This document shows positions 1-7,143 of a stretch of 24,590 nt of DNA, in pieces; the stretch's first letter is position 1, and every line of letters begins with the position of its first letter. A model generated the notes under the pieces. That model was not told the origin of the DNA. It saw only the letters and a program-made list of their open reading frames with translations, and did no database searches. Source of the DNA: Coprobacillus sp. (GTDB taxonomy: Bacteria > Bacillota_I > Bacilli_A > RFN20 > CAG-826); assembly GCA_021203745.1 (NCBI GenBank), contig JAJQAP010000085.1, forward strand, positions 1 to 24,590. Reading direction: 5' to 3'. Made by a program: the position numbers and the translations under genes.

Positions 1-48
1 TTAGCTATTACATCTACTCCTATCGTGGATAGATGCAGTGTATATTAA
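1..48 (+). CDS. 3' end of an unidentified gene (partial)
   Basis: Frame 1 is open from the window edge to a TAA at 46-48 and reads LAITSTPIVDRCSVY. A strong intrinsic terminator begins two bases later, which is the expected place for a gene end. The fragment is too short to identify. The same bases can form a hairpin (CATCTA 11-16 with TAGATG 30-35), so a non-coding origin is not excluded. Confidence 0.45.
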   Translation, partial: LAITSTPIVDRCSVY

Positions 49-49
49 A

Positions 50-77
50 GGTAAGGGTATTGTCCCTTACCTTTTTT
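50..77 (+). terminator. Intrinsic terminator
   Basis: GGTAAGGG (50-57) pairs perfectly with CCCTTACC (64-71) around a six-base loop, followed by six T residues. It closes the upstream gene and isolates the membrane protein gene at 105. Confidence 0.9.
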
Positions 78-89
78 ATGTATTTCATT

Positions 90-95
90 TATAAT
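90..95 (+). promoter_or_regulatory. -10 element of a probable leaderless promoter
   Basis: A perfect TATAAT ends nine bases before the ATG at 105. A transcript starting about seven bases downstream would have almost no 5' UTR, and no Shine-Dalgarno site is visible. The -35 region (TTACCT, 67-72) is weak and overlaps the upstream terminator. Confidence 0.55.
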
Positions 96-104
96 GTATA
101 AGTT

Positions 105-1529
105 ATGGATATAGTTAAAAAACATTCATCAATAGTTAAAGTTATCGTGGTTATTCTTTTAACCCTATCTTTATTCTTTCTCTTTGGATCTCAGCTTTAC
201 TATCAAGATGATGTATACACATATCAAGAAGTATTCTTTAAGGGTAACGATATAATAACTAGTAGTCCAATAGGTTTTATTGGTTATCTACTCTTTATCT
301 TACCTCTAATTTTAGAGGTAACTAGTTTACTCTTATCTCTATCAAAGAATAATGACTATTATAAAAACGATATACTCGCAACAGATATTGCCTCAATTAT
401 CTTTATTATCCCCGCGATAGTGTTAATTTCGTTAATGCCTTACTTTTCTAATGCTCATACTAGTTTAGGGGCTTTCCCAATCCTCGTTATTATAATGGCT
501 TCTATCTCTATCTTAATCCTTATCTATCTAGTAACAATGGATATCTTAGCGGTCAGAGCCCTCTCAAAAGGTACATATGATAATTTAGTTACAAAATATA
601 ATAACCTCTGTATTAGGTTTATGAATATCTTCCGTGGGTATAGGTCAATCACTATGATTAGTGGTGGTGTTTTAACTCTTACCTCATTCTCTATGGCCTT
701 TTTACCTCAAGTCGAACTTGAAGATGGTACTTCTTTTACAGTTTTAGAGCTATATAGAGAGGCTTTTAGTAACGGTTCTGTATTCCCCTTCTTTATTTTA
801 ATCGCTTACCCCATCCTCCTTATATCCGCGCTTATAATGATAATTGCTCCAATTAGGACATTCTTAAAAAGAAATAAGGGCAATCCAGAAAAGAAAAAGA
901 TCCCAATGTGGATATATGTGACAGTTATTATCTTATCGCTTGTTTCTATAATCTGTGTTGGTCTATTTAGTAGAGTAGTGGAAGGTTCTTCTTTAACAGC
1001 CTACGCGATAACAATGATATCTCTTGCTTCCTCAGGTCTAGTTATAGCCGCGCGTAAACTAGTTCTAGCCATTGTCCTTTCTATTCCTAGATTTGTCGTT
1101 AATGACTTACCTAGACTTAAGAGTTGGTTAAATGAGGTCGATTTACGTAATTTCACTATTGCGTCACTTGTTGTCTCTATTATCGGTGTCTTTATTATCT
1201 TAATCCCAATAACAGATGTTTCTTTATATATATCAATAGGCATATTAATAGTGGGTCTAATTGTCAGTATTGTTATTAACTCTCTTCTCTATAAGAGAGA
1301 GAAAAGAATGACAGGTAATATCATTAATCTCACTGTTAACTCGACTACCTTAATCTTATCTCTAGTTATGGAGTTTATCGTCTTAGGTATAAGAGAGCTA
1401 TCAATAGCCTTACTCTTACTCGATATTGCCACTTTTATCGTTATCCTTATTTGTGTAAGCGCGATATGTCTTGAAATTAACCGCAACAAAAAGAAGAAAA
1501 AAATGGATTTAAGTTTGTCATCATCTTAA
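105..1529 (+). CDS. Polytopic membrane protein of unknown function
   Basis: A 474-residue protein with about eleven or twelve hydrophobic segments, for example around residues 10-28, 55-78, 91-112, 121-145, 180-200, 230-250, 268-290, 350-370, 374-395, 407-430 and 433-455. The C-terminus is short, Lys-rich and then Ser-rich (NRNKKKKKMDLSLSSS), presumably cytoplasmic. I see no transporter signature, enzyme motif or signal peptide cleavage site and cannot assign a family. The ATG at 105 is chosen because TATAAT lies nine bases upstream and there is no Shine-Dalgarno sequence, pointing to a leaderless mRNA. It is preceded by a terminator and followed by the AbiE-like locus with its own promoter, so it is probably monocistronic. 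Confidence 0.85.
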   Translation: MDIVKKHSSIVKVIVVILLTLSLFFLFGSQLYYQDDVYTYQEVFFKGNDIITSSPIGFIGYLLFILPLILEVTSLLLSLSKNNDYYKNDILATDIASIIFIIPAIVLISLMPYFSNAHTSLGAFPILVIIMASISILILIYLVTMDILAVRALSKGTYDNLVTKYNNLCIRFMNIFRGYRSITMISGGVLTLTSFSMAFLPQVELEDGTSFTVLELYREAFSNGSVFPFFILIAYPILLISALIMIIAPIRTFLKRNKGNPEKKKIPMWIYVTVIILSLVSIICVGLFSRVVEGSSLTAYAITMISLASSGLVIAARKLVLAIVLSIPRFVVNDLPRLKSWLNEVDLRNFTIASLVVSIIGVFIILIPITDVSLYISIGILIVGLIVSIVINSLLYKREKRMTGNIINLTVNSTTLILSLVMEFIVLGIRELSIALLLLDIATFIVILICVSAICLEINRNKKKKKMDLSLSSS

Positions 1530-1549
1530 TATTTTTATTTTTAAAAAAG

Positions 1550-1567
1550 GTTAAAAAGTATATACTA
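1550..1567 (+). promoter_or_regulatory. Promoter/operator copy 1 of the AbiE-like locus
   Basis: The 18-bp sequence GTTAAAAAGTATATACTA contains the perfect palindrome AGTATATACT, which overlaps a -10 hexamer (TATACT, 1561-1566). The ATG of the first AbiEi-like gene is six bases after the hexamer, so the transcript would be leaderless. The same 18 bp recur at 2223-2240 before the second AbiEi-like gene. AbiEi proteins are known to autoregulate by binding inverted repeats in their promoter; that this is the operator is inference. Confidence 0.6.
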
Positions 1568-1572
1568 TCCAT

Positions 1573-2202
1573 ATGGATAGTTTTATTGATACATTAAAGA
1601 CTAACTTTAAAGAGAACACTCCAATACTCCATGAAGAGATTCTCTCTCTTTTTTCGAGCTTTGATAGTCCAAGAATTAATAACCTTATTAACAATGAGAT
1701 AAAAAAAGGAAATCTCATTCGCTATATAAAGGGAGTGTATTATCTTCCAAAAAGAGATCCATTAACCTTAGTGGAACTTAAACCCACGCCCCTAGAAGTG
1801 ATGAATAAAAAGTATATATACTCGAATGGGAACTACTATGGATTATATTCTGGTTTATCTTTACTTAATACGTTTGGTTTGTCTAAGGAGATACCATCCT
1901 CTTACTATATTGTTTCAAGTAAAGAATCTTCCTTAAAAAGAGAACTTATAATAGACGGGGTTTCTTTTACTCTTTCTAAATCCAGAGTGCCAGTCACAAA
2001 TAAAAACCTTTATACCTATATGCTTGTGGAACTTGTCTATTTAAATAAGGATAAAAAAATAACTGGTGTTCCATTAGAAAAGATTAAATCATTTATCAAA
2101 ACAAATCATATATCTAAAGAGGACACTAAAGAGATTATGAACCATTACCCATCCCGAATTTATTACGATATGATTCATTCTGGTATCTATCAATTACTTT
2201 AA
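1573..2202 (+). CDS. AbiEi-like antitoxin / transcriptional regulator, copy 1
   Basis: A 209-residue protein with the layout of AbiEi family type IV antitoxins. An N-terminal winged-helix-like region (about 1-60) ends in the typical wing motif GVYYLP, followed by a mixed alpha/beta C-terminal region with NYYGLYSGLSLLNTFGL (about 87-103). It is paralogous to the next gene; both begin FKENTPI and share YYG(L/I)(Y/F)SGLSL and SKSRV. Known AbiEi proteins repress their own promoter and counteract the AbiEii nucleotidyltransferase without forming a stable complex with it. The ATG follows the -10 hexamer by six bases with no Shine-Dalgarno site. Whether this copy is antitoxin, regulator only, or an antitoxin for another toxin cannot be told from sequence. 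Confidence 0.75.
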   Translation: MDSFIDTLKTNFKENTPILHEEILSLFSSFDSPRINNLINNEIKKGNLIRYIKGVYYLPKRDPLTLVELKPTPLEVMNKKYIYSNGNYYGLYSGLSLLNTFGLSKEIPSSYYIVSSKESSLKRELIIDGVSFTLSKSRVPVTNKNLYTYMLVELVYLNKDKKITGVPLEKIKSFIKTNHISKEDTKEIMNHYPSRIYYDMIHSGIYQLL

Positions 2203-2222
2203 TATTTAAATTGAATAAAAAA

Positions 2223-2240
2223 GTTAAAAAGTATATACTA
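2223..2240 (+). promoter_or_regulatory. Promoter/operator copy 2 of the AbiE-like locus
   Basis: An exact second copy of GTTAAAAAGTATATACTA, again with the AGTATATACT palindrome overlapping a TATACT -10 hexamer (2234-2239). Here the start codon is 18 bases downstream with a Shine-Dalgarno-like GAGGAAAG, so initiation differs from copy 1. The gene appears to have been duplicated together with its promoter. Confidence 0.6.
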
Positions 2241-2257
2241 ATAGATGAGGAAAGCCT

Positions 2258-2866
2258 ATGTTCATGGATGTTATTAAATCTCATTTTAAAGAAAACACTC
2301 CTATCTTTCGTAAGGAGATTATTTCCCTTTTCCCACAGTACTCGCAAATTTACGTTTGTAAGATGATTAAAGAGGCTGTGGACTCAGGAGAGCTTGCCCA
2401 TCATTCAATGGGTATTTACTATATTCCCACACAAACAAAGTTTGGGATATCTTATATTACCGCCAGGGACATCATGACTAAACGTTATGTTGGCTATGAT
2501 GGACGTTACTACGGAATTTTTTCTGGTTTATCTCTTGAAAATGGTTTTGGTCTAACCACTCAAATGCCCGCAACTATGGAAATTGTCTCCAATAACGAGT
2601 CTTCAAAGCGAAGGGAAATTAAAATTGATGGAATGAAATACATCGTTTCTAAGTCAAGGGTGGAGATAGATGAAGATAATATGAATGTATATATGCTTTT
2701 AGAACTCTTTAATAGTTATCCTGAGGAAAGTCTATCCGAAGAAGTTAAAAAAACGATTGATGATTTCATCAAGGAATATGATATATCAAGAGAAGATATC
2801 ATTAACATGTCAGCCTATTTTCCAAAAAAGGCTATTAAAAAAATGGCAAAGGAAGGAGTTATATAA
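2258..2866 (+). CDS. AbiEi-like antitoxin, copy 2 (adjacent to toxin)
   Basis: A 202-residue paralogue of the preceding gene with the same layout: an N-terminal winged helix ending in GIYYIP, then RYYGIFSGLSLENGFGL and SKSRV. It lies immediately before the AbiEii-like toxin (two bases from stop to next ATG), the usual antitoxin-toxin order, so it is the better candidate for the cognate antitoxin. The ATG is supported by GAGG about seven bases upstream. The toxin's Shine-Dalgarno site lies inside the 3' end of this gene, implying a shared transcript and possibly translational coupling. The family call rests on motifs and operon context. Confidence 0.78.
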   Translation: MFMDVIKSHFKENTPIFRKEIISLFPQYSQIYVCKMIKEAVDSGELAHHSMGIYYIPTQTKFGISYITARDIMTKRYVGYDGRYYGIFSGLSLENGFGLTTQMPATMEIVSNNESSKRREIKIDGMKYIVSKSRVEIDEDNMNVYMLLELFNSYPEESLSEEVKKTIDDFIKEYDISREDIINMSAYFPKKAIKKMAKEGVI

Positions 2867-2868
2867 TT

Positions 2869-3777
2869 ATGTATTTACATGAAGATAAAGACTTGTTTAA
2901 AACAGCAATCAGTAATAGTGCCTATACATATCACTTAGAAGAGTCATATGTCGAAAAGGATTATTATCTTTTTCTTGTTCTAAAAGAACTTTCTATAAAA
3001 CTACCCACACTTATGTTTAAAGGTGGTACTTCTTTATCTAAATGTCAAAAGGTTATTAATCGTTTCTCCGAAGATCTTGATATATCCCTAGCTCAAGAAA
3101 GAATTAATAAAAGACCTCGTAAAAGAGTAAAGGAGGCCATTAAAGCGGTTTGTCTTGACCTAGGGTTAGAGATTACCAACCTTGAGCATACTGAATCTGA
3201 TAAAGATTACAATAAATACATTATTGATTTTCATCAAGTATATGAGAGTCCGAGTTTAAAACCTTATCTATCAATTGAAACAGTATACATGGTCAAAAAT
3301 TATCCATTTGAGCAAAAGAGTATGTCCTCTTTTATTGGAGATTATCTATGTAGCAGTGGAAATGAAAAGTTAGCAAAAGAATATAATCTAGAACCATTTA
3401 TGATAACCACTCAAACACTATCTCGCACTCTCGCTGATAAGATTTTTGCTCTTTGTGACTATTACCTTGAAAATCGTATAACTCGTAACTCTCGTCATAT
3501 CTATGATATCTATAAGATTTTACAATTTGTGCCCTTAGATGATGATTTTAAAATACTCTTTAATCAAGTAAGGGAAGATAGAATTATCTCAAAAAGCAAA
3601 ACCCCAAGTGCCTCCAGGGATATTGATATACCTTTACTATTACAAGAAATAATCGAAAAAGATATCTATAAGGAAGACTATTTAAAGTCAACATCCCTTG
3701 TTTTATATGAAGATATATCATATGAAAAGGCTCTAACTAGTTTAAAAGATCTCATCGATTCCAAAGTTCTTCAATAA
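2869..3777 (+). CDS. AbiEii/AbiGii-family nucleotidyltransferase toxin
   Basis: A 302-residue protein with the hallmark motifs of AbiEii-type (DUF1814) nucleotidyltransferase-like toxins: VEKDYY (28-33), FKGGTSLSK (50-58), RFSEDLDISL (65-74), a later LADKIFALCDYY segment and RHIYDIYK. The GGTSLS and SEDLD motifs form the nucleotide- and metal-binding centre in the family. Studied members (such as MenT proteins) transfer nucleotides to tRNA and block translation; the target here is not predictable. The start is supported by GGAAGGAG (2851-2858) ten bases upstream, inside the antitoxin gene. Length is normal and no motif is missing, so the toxin looks intact. It was probably kept for phage defence or locus stability. 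Confidence 0.9.
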   Translation: MYLHEDKDLFKTAISNSAYTYHLEESYVEKDYYLFLVLKELSIKLPTLMFKGGTSLSKCQKVINRFSEDLDISLAQERINKRPRKRVKEAIKAVCLDLGLEITNLEHTESDKDYNKYIIDFHQVYESPSLKPYLSIETVYMVKNYPFEQKSMSSFIGDYLCSSGNEKLAKEYNLEPFMITTQTLSRTLADKIFALCDYYLENRITRNSRHIYDIYKILQFVPLDDDFKILFNQVREDRIISKSKTPSASRDIDIPLLLQEIIEKDIYKEDYLKSTSLVLYEDISYEKALTSLKDLIDSKVLQ

Positions 3778-3793
3778 ACCTATTTGTCAAATC

Positions 3794-3821
3794 TTGTATT
3801 TTTTTAATTTTTATGTATACT
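3794..3821 (+). promoter_or_regulatory. Promoter of the first GH53 gene
   Basis: TTGTAT (3794-3799), 16 bp, TATACT (3816-3821). Predicted transcription starts near 3828, giving a 5' UTR of about 108 nt. A perfect hairpin CTATCTT-TTAT-AAGATAG (3820-3837) spans the start region. Confidence 0.5.
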
Positions 3822-3838
3822 ATCTTTTATAAGATAGA

Positions 3839-3896
3839 GAATAAGTAATTTGATAAAGTTTTATTTAATTAAAGGGATTTATCTTTTATCTTATTC
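3839..3896 (+). promoter_or_regulatory. Structured AT-rich leader of the first GH53 gene
   Basis: Two nested complementary pairs can form an imperfect long hairpin: GAATAA (3839-3844) with TTATTC (3891-3896), and GATAAA (3852-3857) with TTTATC (3885-3890). It lies between promoter and Shine-Dalgarno site. High AT content makes chance pairing likely; I recognise no known riboswitch. Confidence 0.25.
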
Positions 3897-3935
3897 AAAG
3901 TATATAAGTAATATTTTTTAAGGAGATTAAAGGAT

Positions 3936-6887
3936 ATGAAAAAAAGCAAAAGTTTAATCTTACTTTGTATGACGTGTCTCGTCTTAGGAGGTTGTGATTT
4001 TGGTTCTAGTTCTTCTAGTAATAGTAATAGCAGTTCCTCCTCCTCTAGTTCTGAGGTAATAGAGACGGGGTACGCTATTATCGGTGATTTTGTAGATGGG
4101 GACTGGAACCCAAGTGTCGAGGAGAATAGTAAATACTATATCGCACCAGGAAAAGCAACATACACACTTGAGGCAACATTCGTCGATAGTAAAGAAGAAC
4201 CAGGTTTTAGAGTGGTAGAGTACGCTACATACCAGAACTACCTAGACTATTCAAATCTAGATACTTCTTCTACGGGAGTGCTTGATCATACAGATAGTTC
4301 TAATAATGTTTTAGTGAGTCCTGGGGCAACTTTATCTATAACCTTTAATCTAGGAGAGAATAAGTCAATCCTCGTGACTGATAGTAGTGCTTCAGGAGAG
4401 GCCACAAACGGTCAATATGTCCTCTATGGGTCATTCAAGGAAGAATCTAACGAGTGGAATGAAAGTAACACTAACGAAACATATCTTCTTCCATATGTGA
4501 CTACAGACCCCTCTTCTAAGTATTGGCAGAGAACGGTAACTCTCGCTCCAACAAGCCAATATGAATATGATCCTTCTTTCCGTATTATCGAGTTTGGAGA
4601 TTATGATAAGACTATCGCCGGTTATTCAAATCTCACTGTGACTTCAAATACATCTGTTACTGTTTCAGAAGGTGACAGCGATAACCTTAAACTCCCTACA
4701 TCCTATGCAGGAGAAAAGCTCGACCTAACCATTGATTTAAGAAATTCGGAATATACGATTAATATTGATACACATGACGCTTCCTTTACCGAGTGTGATG
4801 GATATCCTGATTCAACTGGTGGAGAGTCAGGTTCAGGAAGCGGCTCAGAAGATACCGGTAGTGGCCAAACAAATTATGATAGCTACTATTCTTTAGTGGG
4901 TGATTTTATAGATGCCTCATGGGAGGGCTGGCCAAGTGAAGATAGTATATACTATCTAGGCTATGACTCTTCAGATAACTCCACGAAATACTGGGAAAGA
5001 ACTGTCACTATGGCGGATGAACCGACTGATAATGAGTGGTGGAGCGATACCAACCAATGGAATGCTTCCTTCTATGTCGCTTCTGTTGTCTGGAACGGAT
5101 TAGAAGGAGATGAATCAAATGATATCTGGACTCTCATTGCAGGATATAACCATCTTGCTAGTGGCTCTACAGGTGTTTTAGGTTCATCTAGTGATGGTGG
5201 TATTGAAGTAAGTTGGAACAAAACCTATGACCTTGTTATTGATTTAAGAGGCAGCACCCCATCAATTCTTGTTACCGAACTAGTGGACACAGGTGAAGGT
5301 GGTTCCACAAACGAACCACCTGCAGATCTTAATTTAAGCGCTAACTATTATCTTGTTGGTGATTATAGTGGTGGTTGGGTTGCTTCTACTGCTATAACTC
5401 TACCATATGACCCTAACTATTCTGATTCTCTTTACTGGCAAAGAACAATTACAATGCCATCTAATCAAGGGTGGGATAATCCTGGATTTAGAGTCGTTGA
5501 GATCGTTAATAATAATTGGACTACGATTGTGAATACCGCTAATGCGACAGTCGATAGTGCTTCTACTGGTTACGCCTCAGGTGTTAGTGATAGCGATTAT
5601 AACTTTAAGCTTTTAAGTTGGGATACATCCTACGACATAACAATCGATATGAGAGGCAGTGAGACCACTGTTCTTATTGATACTCATGTTGATGGCTTTG
5701 ATGGAAATGTCAATGGTCTATACGATGGTTCAGCAAATACCGGGGATGAGTATGAAGCCTTATATATAGACGATGATTACATTATGGGCGCTGATATCTC
5801 TTCTATTGCAGAAGTTGAAGCGGCAGGTGGTAAATTCTATGACTATGATGGTAATAGCGTTGATCTTATCTCTTATCTAGCCTCTCAAGGTATTAACTAT
5901 GCACGGTTAAGACTTTGGTATGATCCTACAGATAGCGATGGTAAGTCCTATCTAGGAGGAAGTAATGATCTAGATACCGATTTAGCGATTGCTAAGCGTT
6001 GTGTACAGGCGGGTATGAAGATATGTCTAGACCTCCAGTACTCTGATTTCTGGGCACACCACGGTCAACAATACGCACCAAAAGAATGGGCAAGTAATAA
6101 CGCTACTACAAAGATTTCAAATGCCTCCACTTGGACCACTAACGTTTTAAATGCCTTTAAAAATGCTAACTGCACTCCAAGTATGGTTCAGGTGGGTAAC
6201 GAAACAAATAATAACGAGATATGTGGACTTACAGGAAACAGCAACGATGCCTTAAACTTCTTTAAGACTTGTTGCAGTGCCGTCAGAACATTTGATTCAT
6301 CAATTCAAATTGTTATCCATTATGCTGACGATCAAAATGTTAATACCTATGAGTCTTACCTTAATAGTCTCATTAATAATGGTTGTGATTTTGATGTCAT
6401 TGGACTCTCATATTATCCTTTCTGGCATGAATATGGACAAACAACCACAAGCTTTAAAAACACATTATCTTCACTAGATAACTACTACGCCACTAAAAAG
6501 GTATGTATCATGGAATACTCCTATGCCTTTACAACTTCTTGGCAGAGTGGTAATAATACGATGAATAACTCCTTCTGGACTACGGAAGAAGAATATGCTG
6601 GAGTGTCCGCAAGCGTGTCTAACCAGAAGAGGGTCATCTATGATATCAACAGTGTGGCTGCTTCTATAAATGGTTGCCTAGGATCTTTCTACTGGGAGCC
6701 AGGTTGGTTAGCGGTTTCTGGATCTGCTTGGGCAAGTAGCGCTTCCGCTAGCTATTATCAATCAAATGGTGTAAGTACAAGTGGATATAGCTTTGATACC
6801 TGTAGCTGGTCTAACCAAGCACTCTTTGATTATAATGGAGTGGCCCTTGATTCATTAAAGATCTATAACACGATGTGGGGCAAATAA
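3936..6887 (+). CDS. Surface lipoprotein GH53 endo-beta-1,4-galactanase with four N-terminal beta modules
   Basis: A 983-residue lipoprotein: signal peptide with lipobox LGGC (Cys20), a Ser-rich linker (to about 40), then four related ~110-residue modules at about 45-148, 160-278, 316-447 and 470-582, and a GH53 catalytic domain from about 614 to the end. GH53 enzymes cleave beta-1,4-galactan side chains of pectin with retention. The catalytic acid/base is E756 in VQVGNE and the nucleophile E860 in IMEYSYAF; GADISS (618-623) and RLRLW are also family signatures. The modules share Y-x-L-x-GDF, KYW-x-R-x-VTM, FRVVE and IDxR motifs and are probably glycan-binding. Compared with the paralogue at 7144, WNDP reads WYDP, FHYSD reads LQYSD and ADPG reads AHHG, so specificity may differ. 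The start is supported by AAGGAG. Confidence 0.92.
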   Translation: MKKSKSLILLCMTCLVLGGCDFGSSSSSNSNSSSSSSSSEVIETGYAIIGDFVDGDWNPSVEENSKYYIAPGKATYTLEATFVDSKEEPGFRVVEYATYQNYLDYSNLDTSSTGVLDHTDSSNNVLVSPGATLSITFNLGENKSILVTDSSASGEATNGQYVLYGSFKEESNEWNESNTNETYLLPYVTTDPSSKYWQRTVTLAPTSQYEYDPSFRIIEFGDYDKTIAGYSNLTVTSNTSVTVSEGDSDNLKLPTSYAGEKLDLTIDLRNSEYTINIDTHDASFTECDGYPDSTGGESGSGSGSEDTGSGQTNYDSYYSLVGDFIDASWEGWPSEDSIYYLGYDSSDNSTKYWERTVTMADEPTDNEWWSDTNQWNASFYVASVVWNGLEGDESNDIWTLIAGYNHLASGSTGVLGSSSDGGIEVSWNKTYDLVIDLRGSTPSILVTELVDTGEGGSTNEPPADLNLSANYYLVGDYSGGWVASTAITLPYDPNYSDSLYWQRTITMPSNQGWDNPGFRVVEIVNNNWTTIVNTANATVDSASTGYASGVSDSDYNFKLLSWDTSYDITIDMRGSETTVLIDTHVDGFDGNVNGLYDGSANTGDEYEALYIDDDYIMGADISSIAEVEAAGGKFYDYDGNSVDLISYLASQGINYARLRLWYDPTDSDGKSYLGGSNDLDTDLAIAKRCVQAGMKICLDLQYSDFWAHHGQQYAPKEWASNNATTKISNASTWTTNVLNAFKNANCTPSMVQVGNETNNNEICGLTGNSNDALNFFKTCCSAVRTFDSSIQIVIHYADDQNVNTYESYLNSLINNGCDFDVIGLSYYPFWHEYGQTTTSFKNTLSSLDNYYATKKVCIMEYSYAFTTSWQSGNNTMNNSFWTTEEEYAGVSASVSNQKRVIYDINSVAASINGCLGSFYWEPGWLAVSGSAWASSASASYYQSNGVSTSGYSFDTCSWSNQALFDYNGVALDSLKIYNTMWGK

Positions 6888-6896
6888 TTAAATTAG

Positions 6897-6922
6897 ATAT
6901 ATAATTACGATAAATTATATAT
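6897..6922. repeat. AT-rich inverted repeat after the first GH53 gene
   Basis: ATATATAATT (6897-6906) and AATTATATAT (6913-6922) form a perfect 10-bp inverted repeat with a six-base loop. No T tract follows. A similar element (9999-10022) precedes the terminator of the second GH53 gene; a 3'-end stabilising role is possible but unproven. Confidence 0.5.
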
Positions 6923-6935
6923 ACAAACATTCCTT

Positions 6936-6968
6936 GAAATGGGCGCGTTAAGTGTCCATTTCTTTTAT
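6936..6968 (+). terminator. Intrinsic terminator of the first GH53 gene
   Basis: GAAATGG (6936-6942) pairs with CCATTTC (6956-6962); the stem extends inward through GCGC/GTGT to a GTTAA loop, and TTTTATTT follows. Confidence 0.85.
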
Positions 6969-6972
6969 TTAA

Positions 6973-7001
6973 TAGACAGGGACTATAAATTCATCTATAA
7001 T
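6973..7001 (+). promoter_or_regulatory. Promoter of the second GH53 gene
   Basis: TAGACA (6973-6978), 17 bp, perfect TATAAT (6996-7001). The predicted start near 7008 gives a leader of about 136 nt before the ATG at 7144. Confidence 0.7.
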
Positions 7002-7015
7002 AAAGACAATTAAAG

Positions 7016-7047
7016 ATAGCAATCTTATATATATAGGATTCTGCTAT
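7016..7047 (+). promoter_or_regulatory. Leader hairpin of the second GH53 gene
   Basis: ATAGCA (7016-7021) pairs with TGCTAT (7042-7047), continued by ATC/GAT across a two-base bulge. It starts within the first ten bases of the predicted mRNA, so it could protect the 5' end or regulate the transcript. Not a recognised riboswitch. Confidence 0.4.
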
Positions 7048-7143
7048 TTATCGACATATAAATATAAGCTAAAAAGATTTTTGTATTCATCTTTATTTAT
7101 ATTTATGTATTTATCTTTTCTATAAGGAGAATAAAAATAAACT

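Noticed and set aside
1..48. Hairpin RNA or third pseudoknot array at the window start
   Set aside because: Only one hairpin (11-35) and no repeat are present; an open frame ending just before a terminator is the simpler reading.
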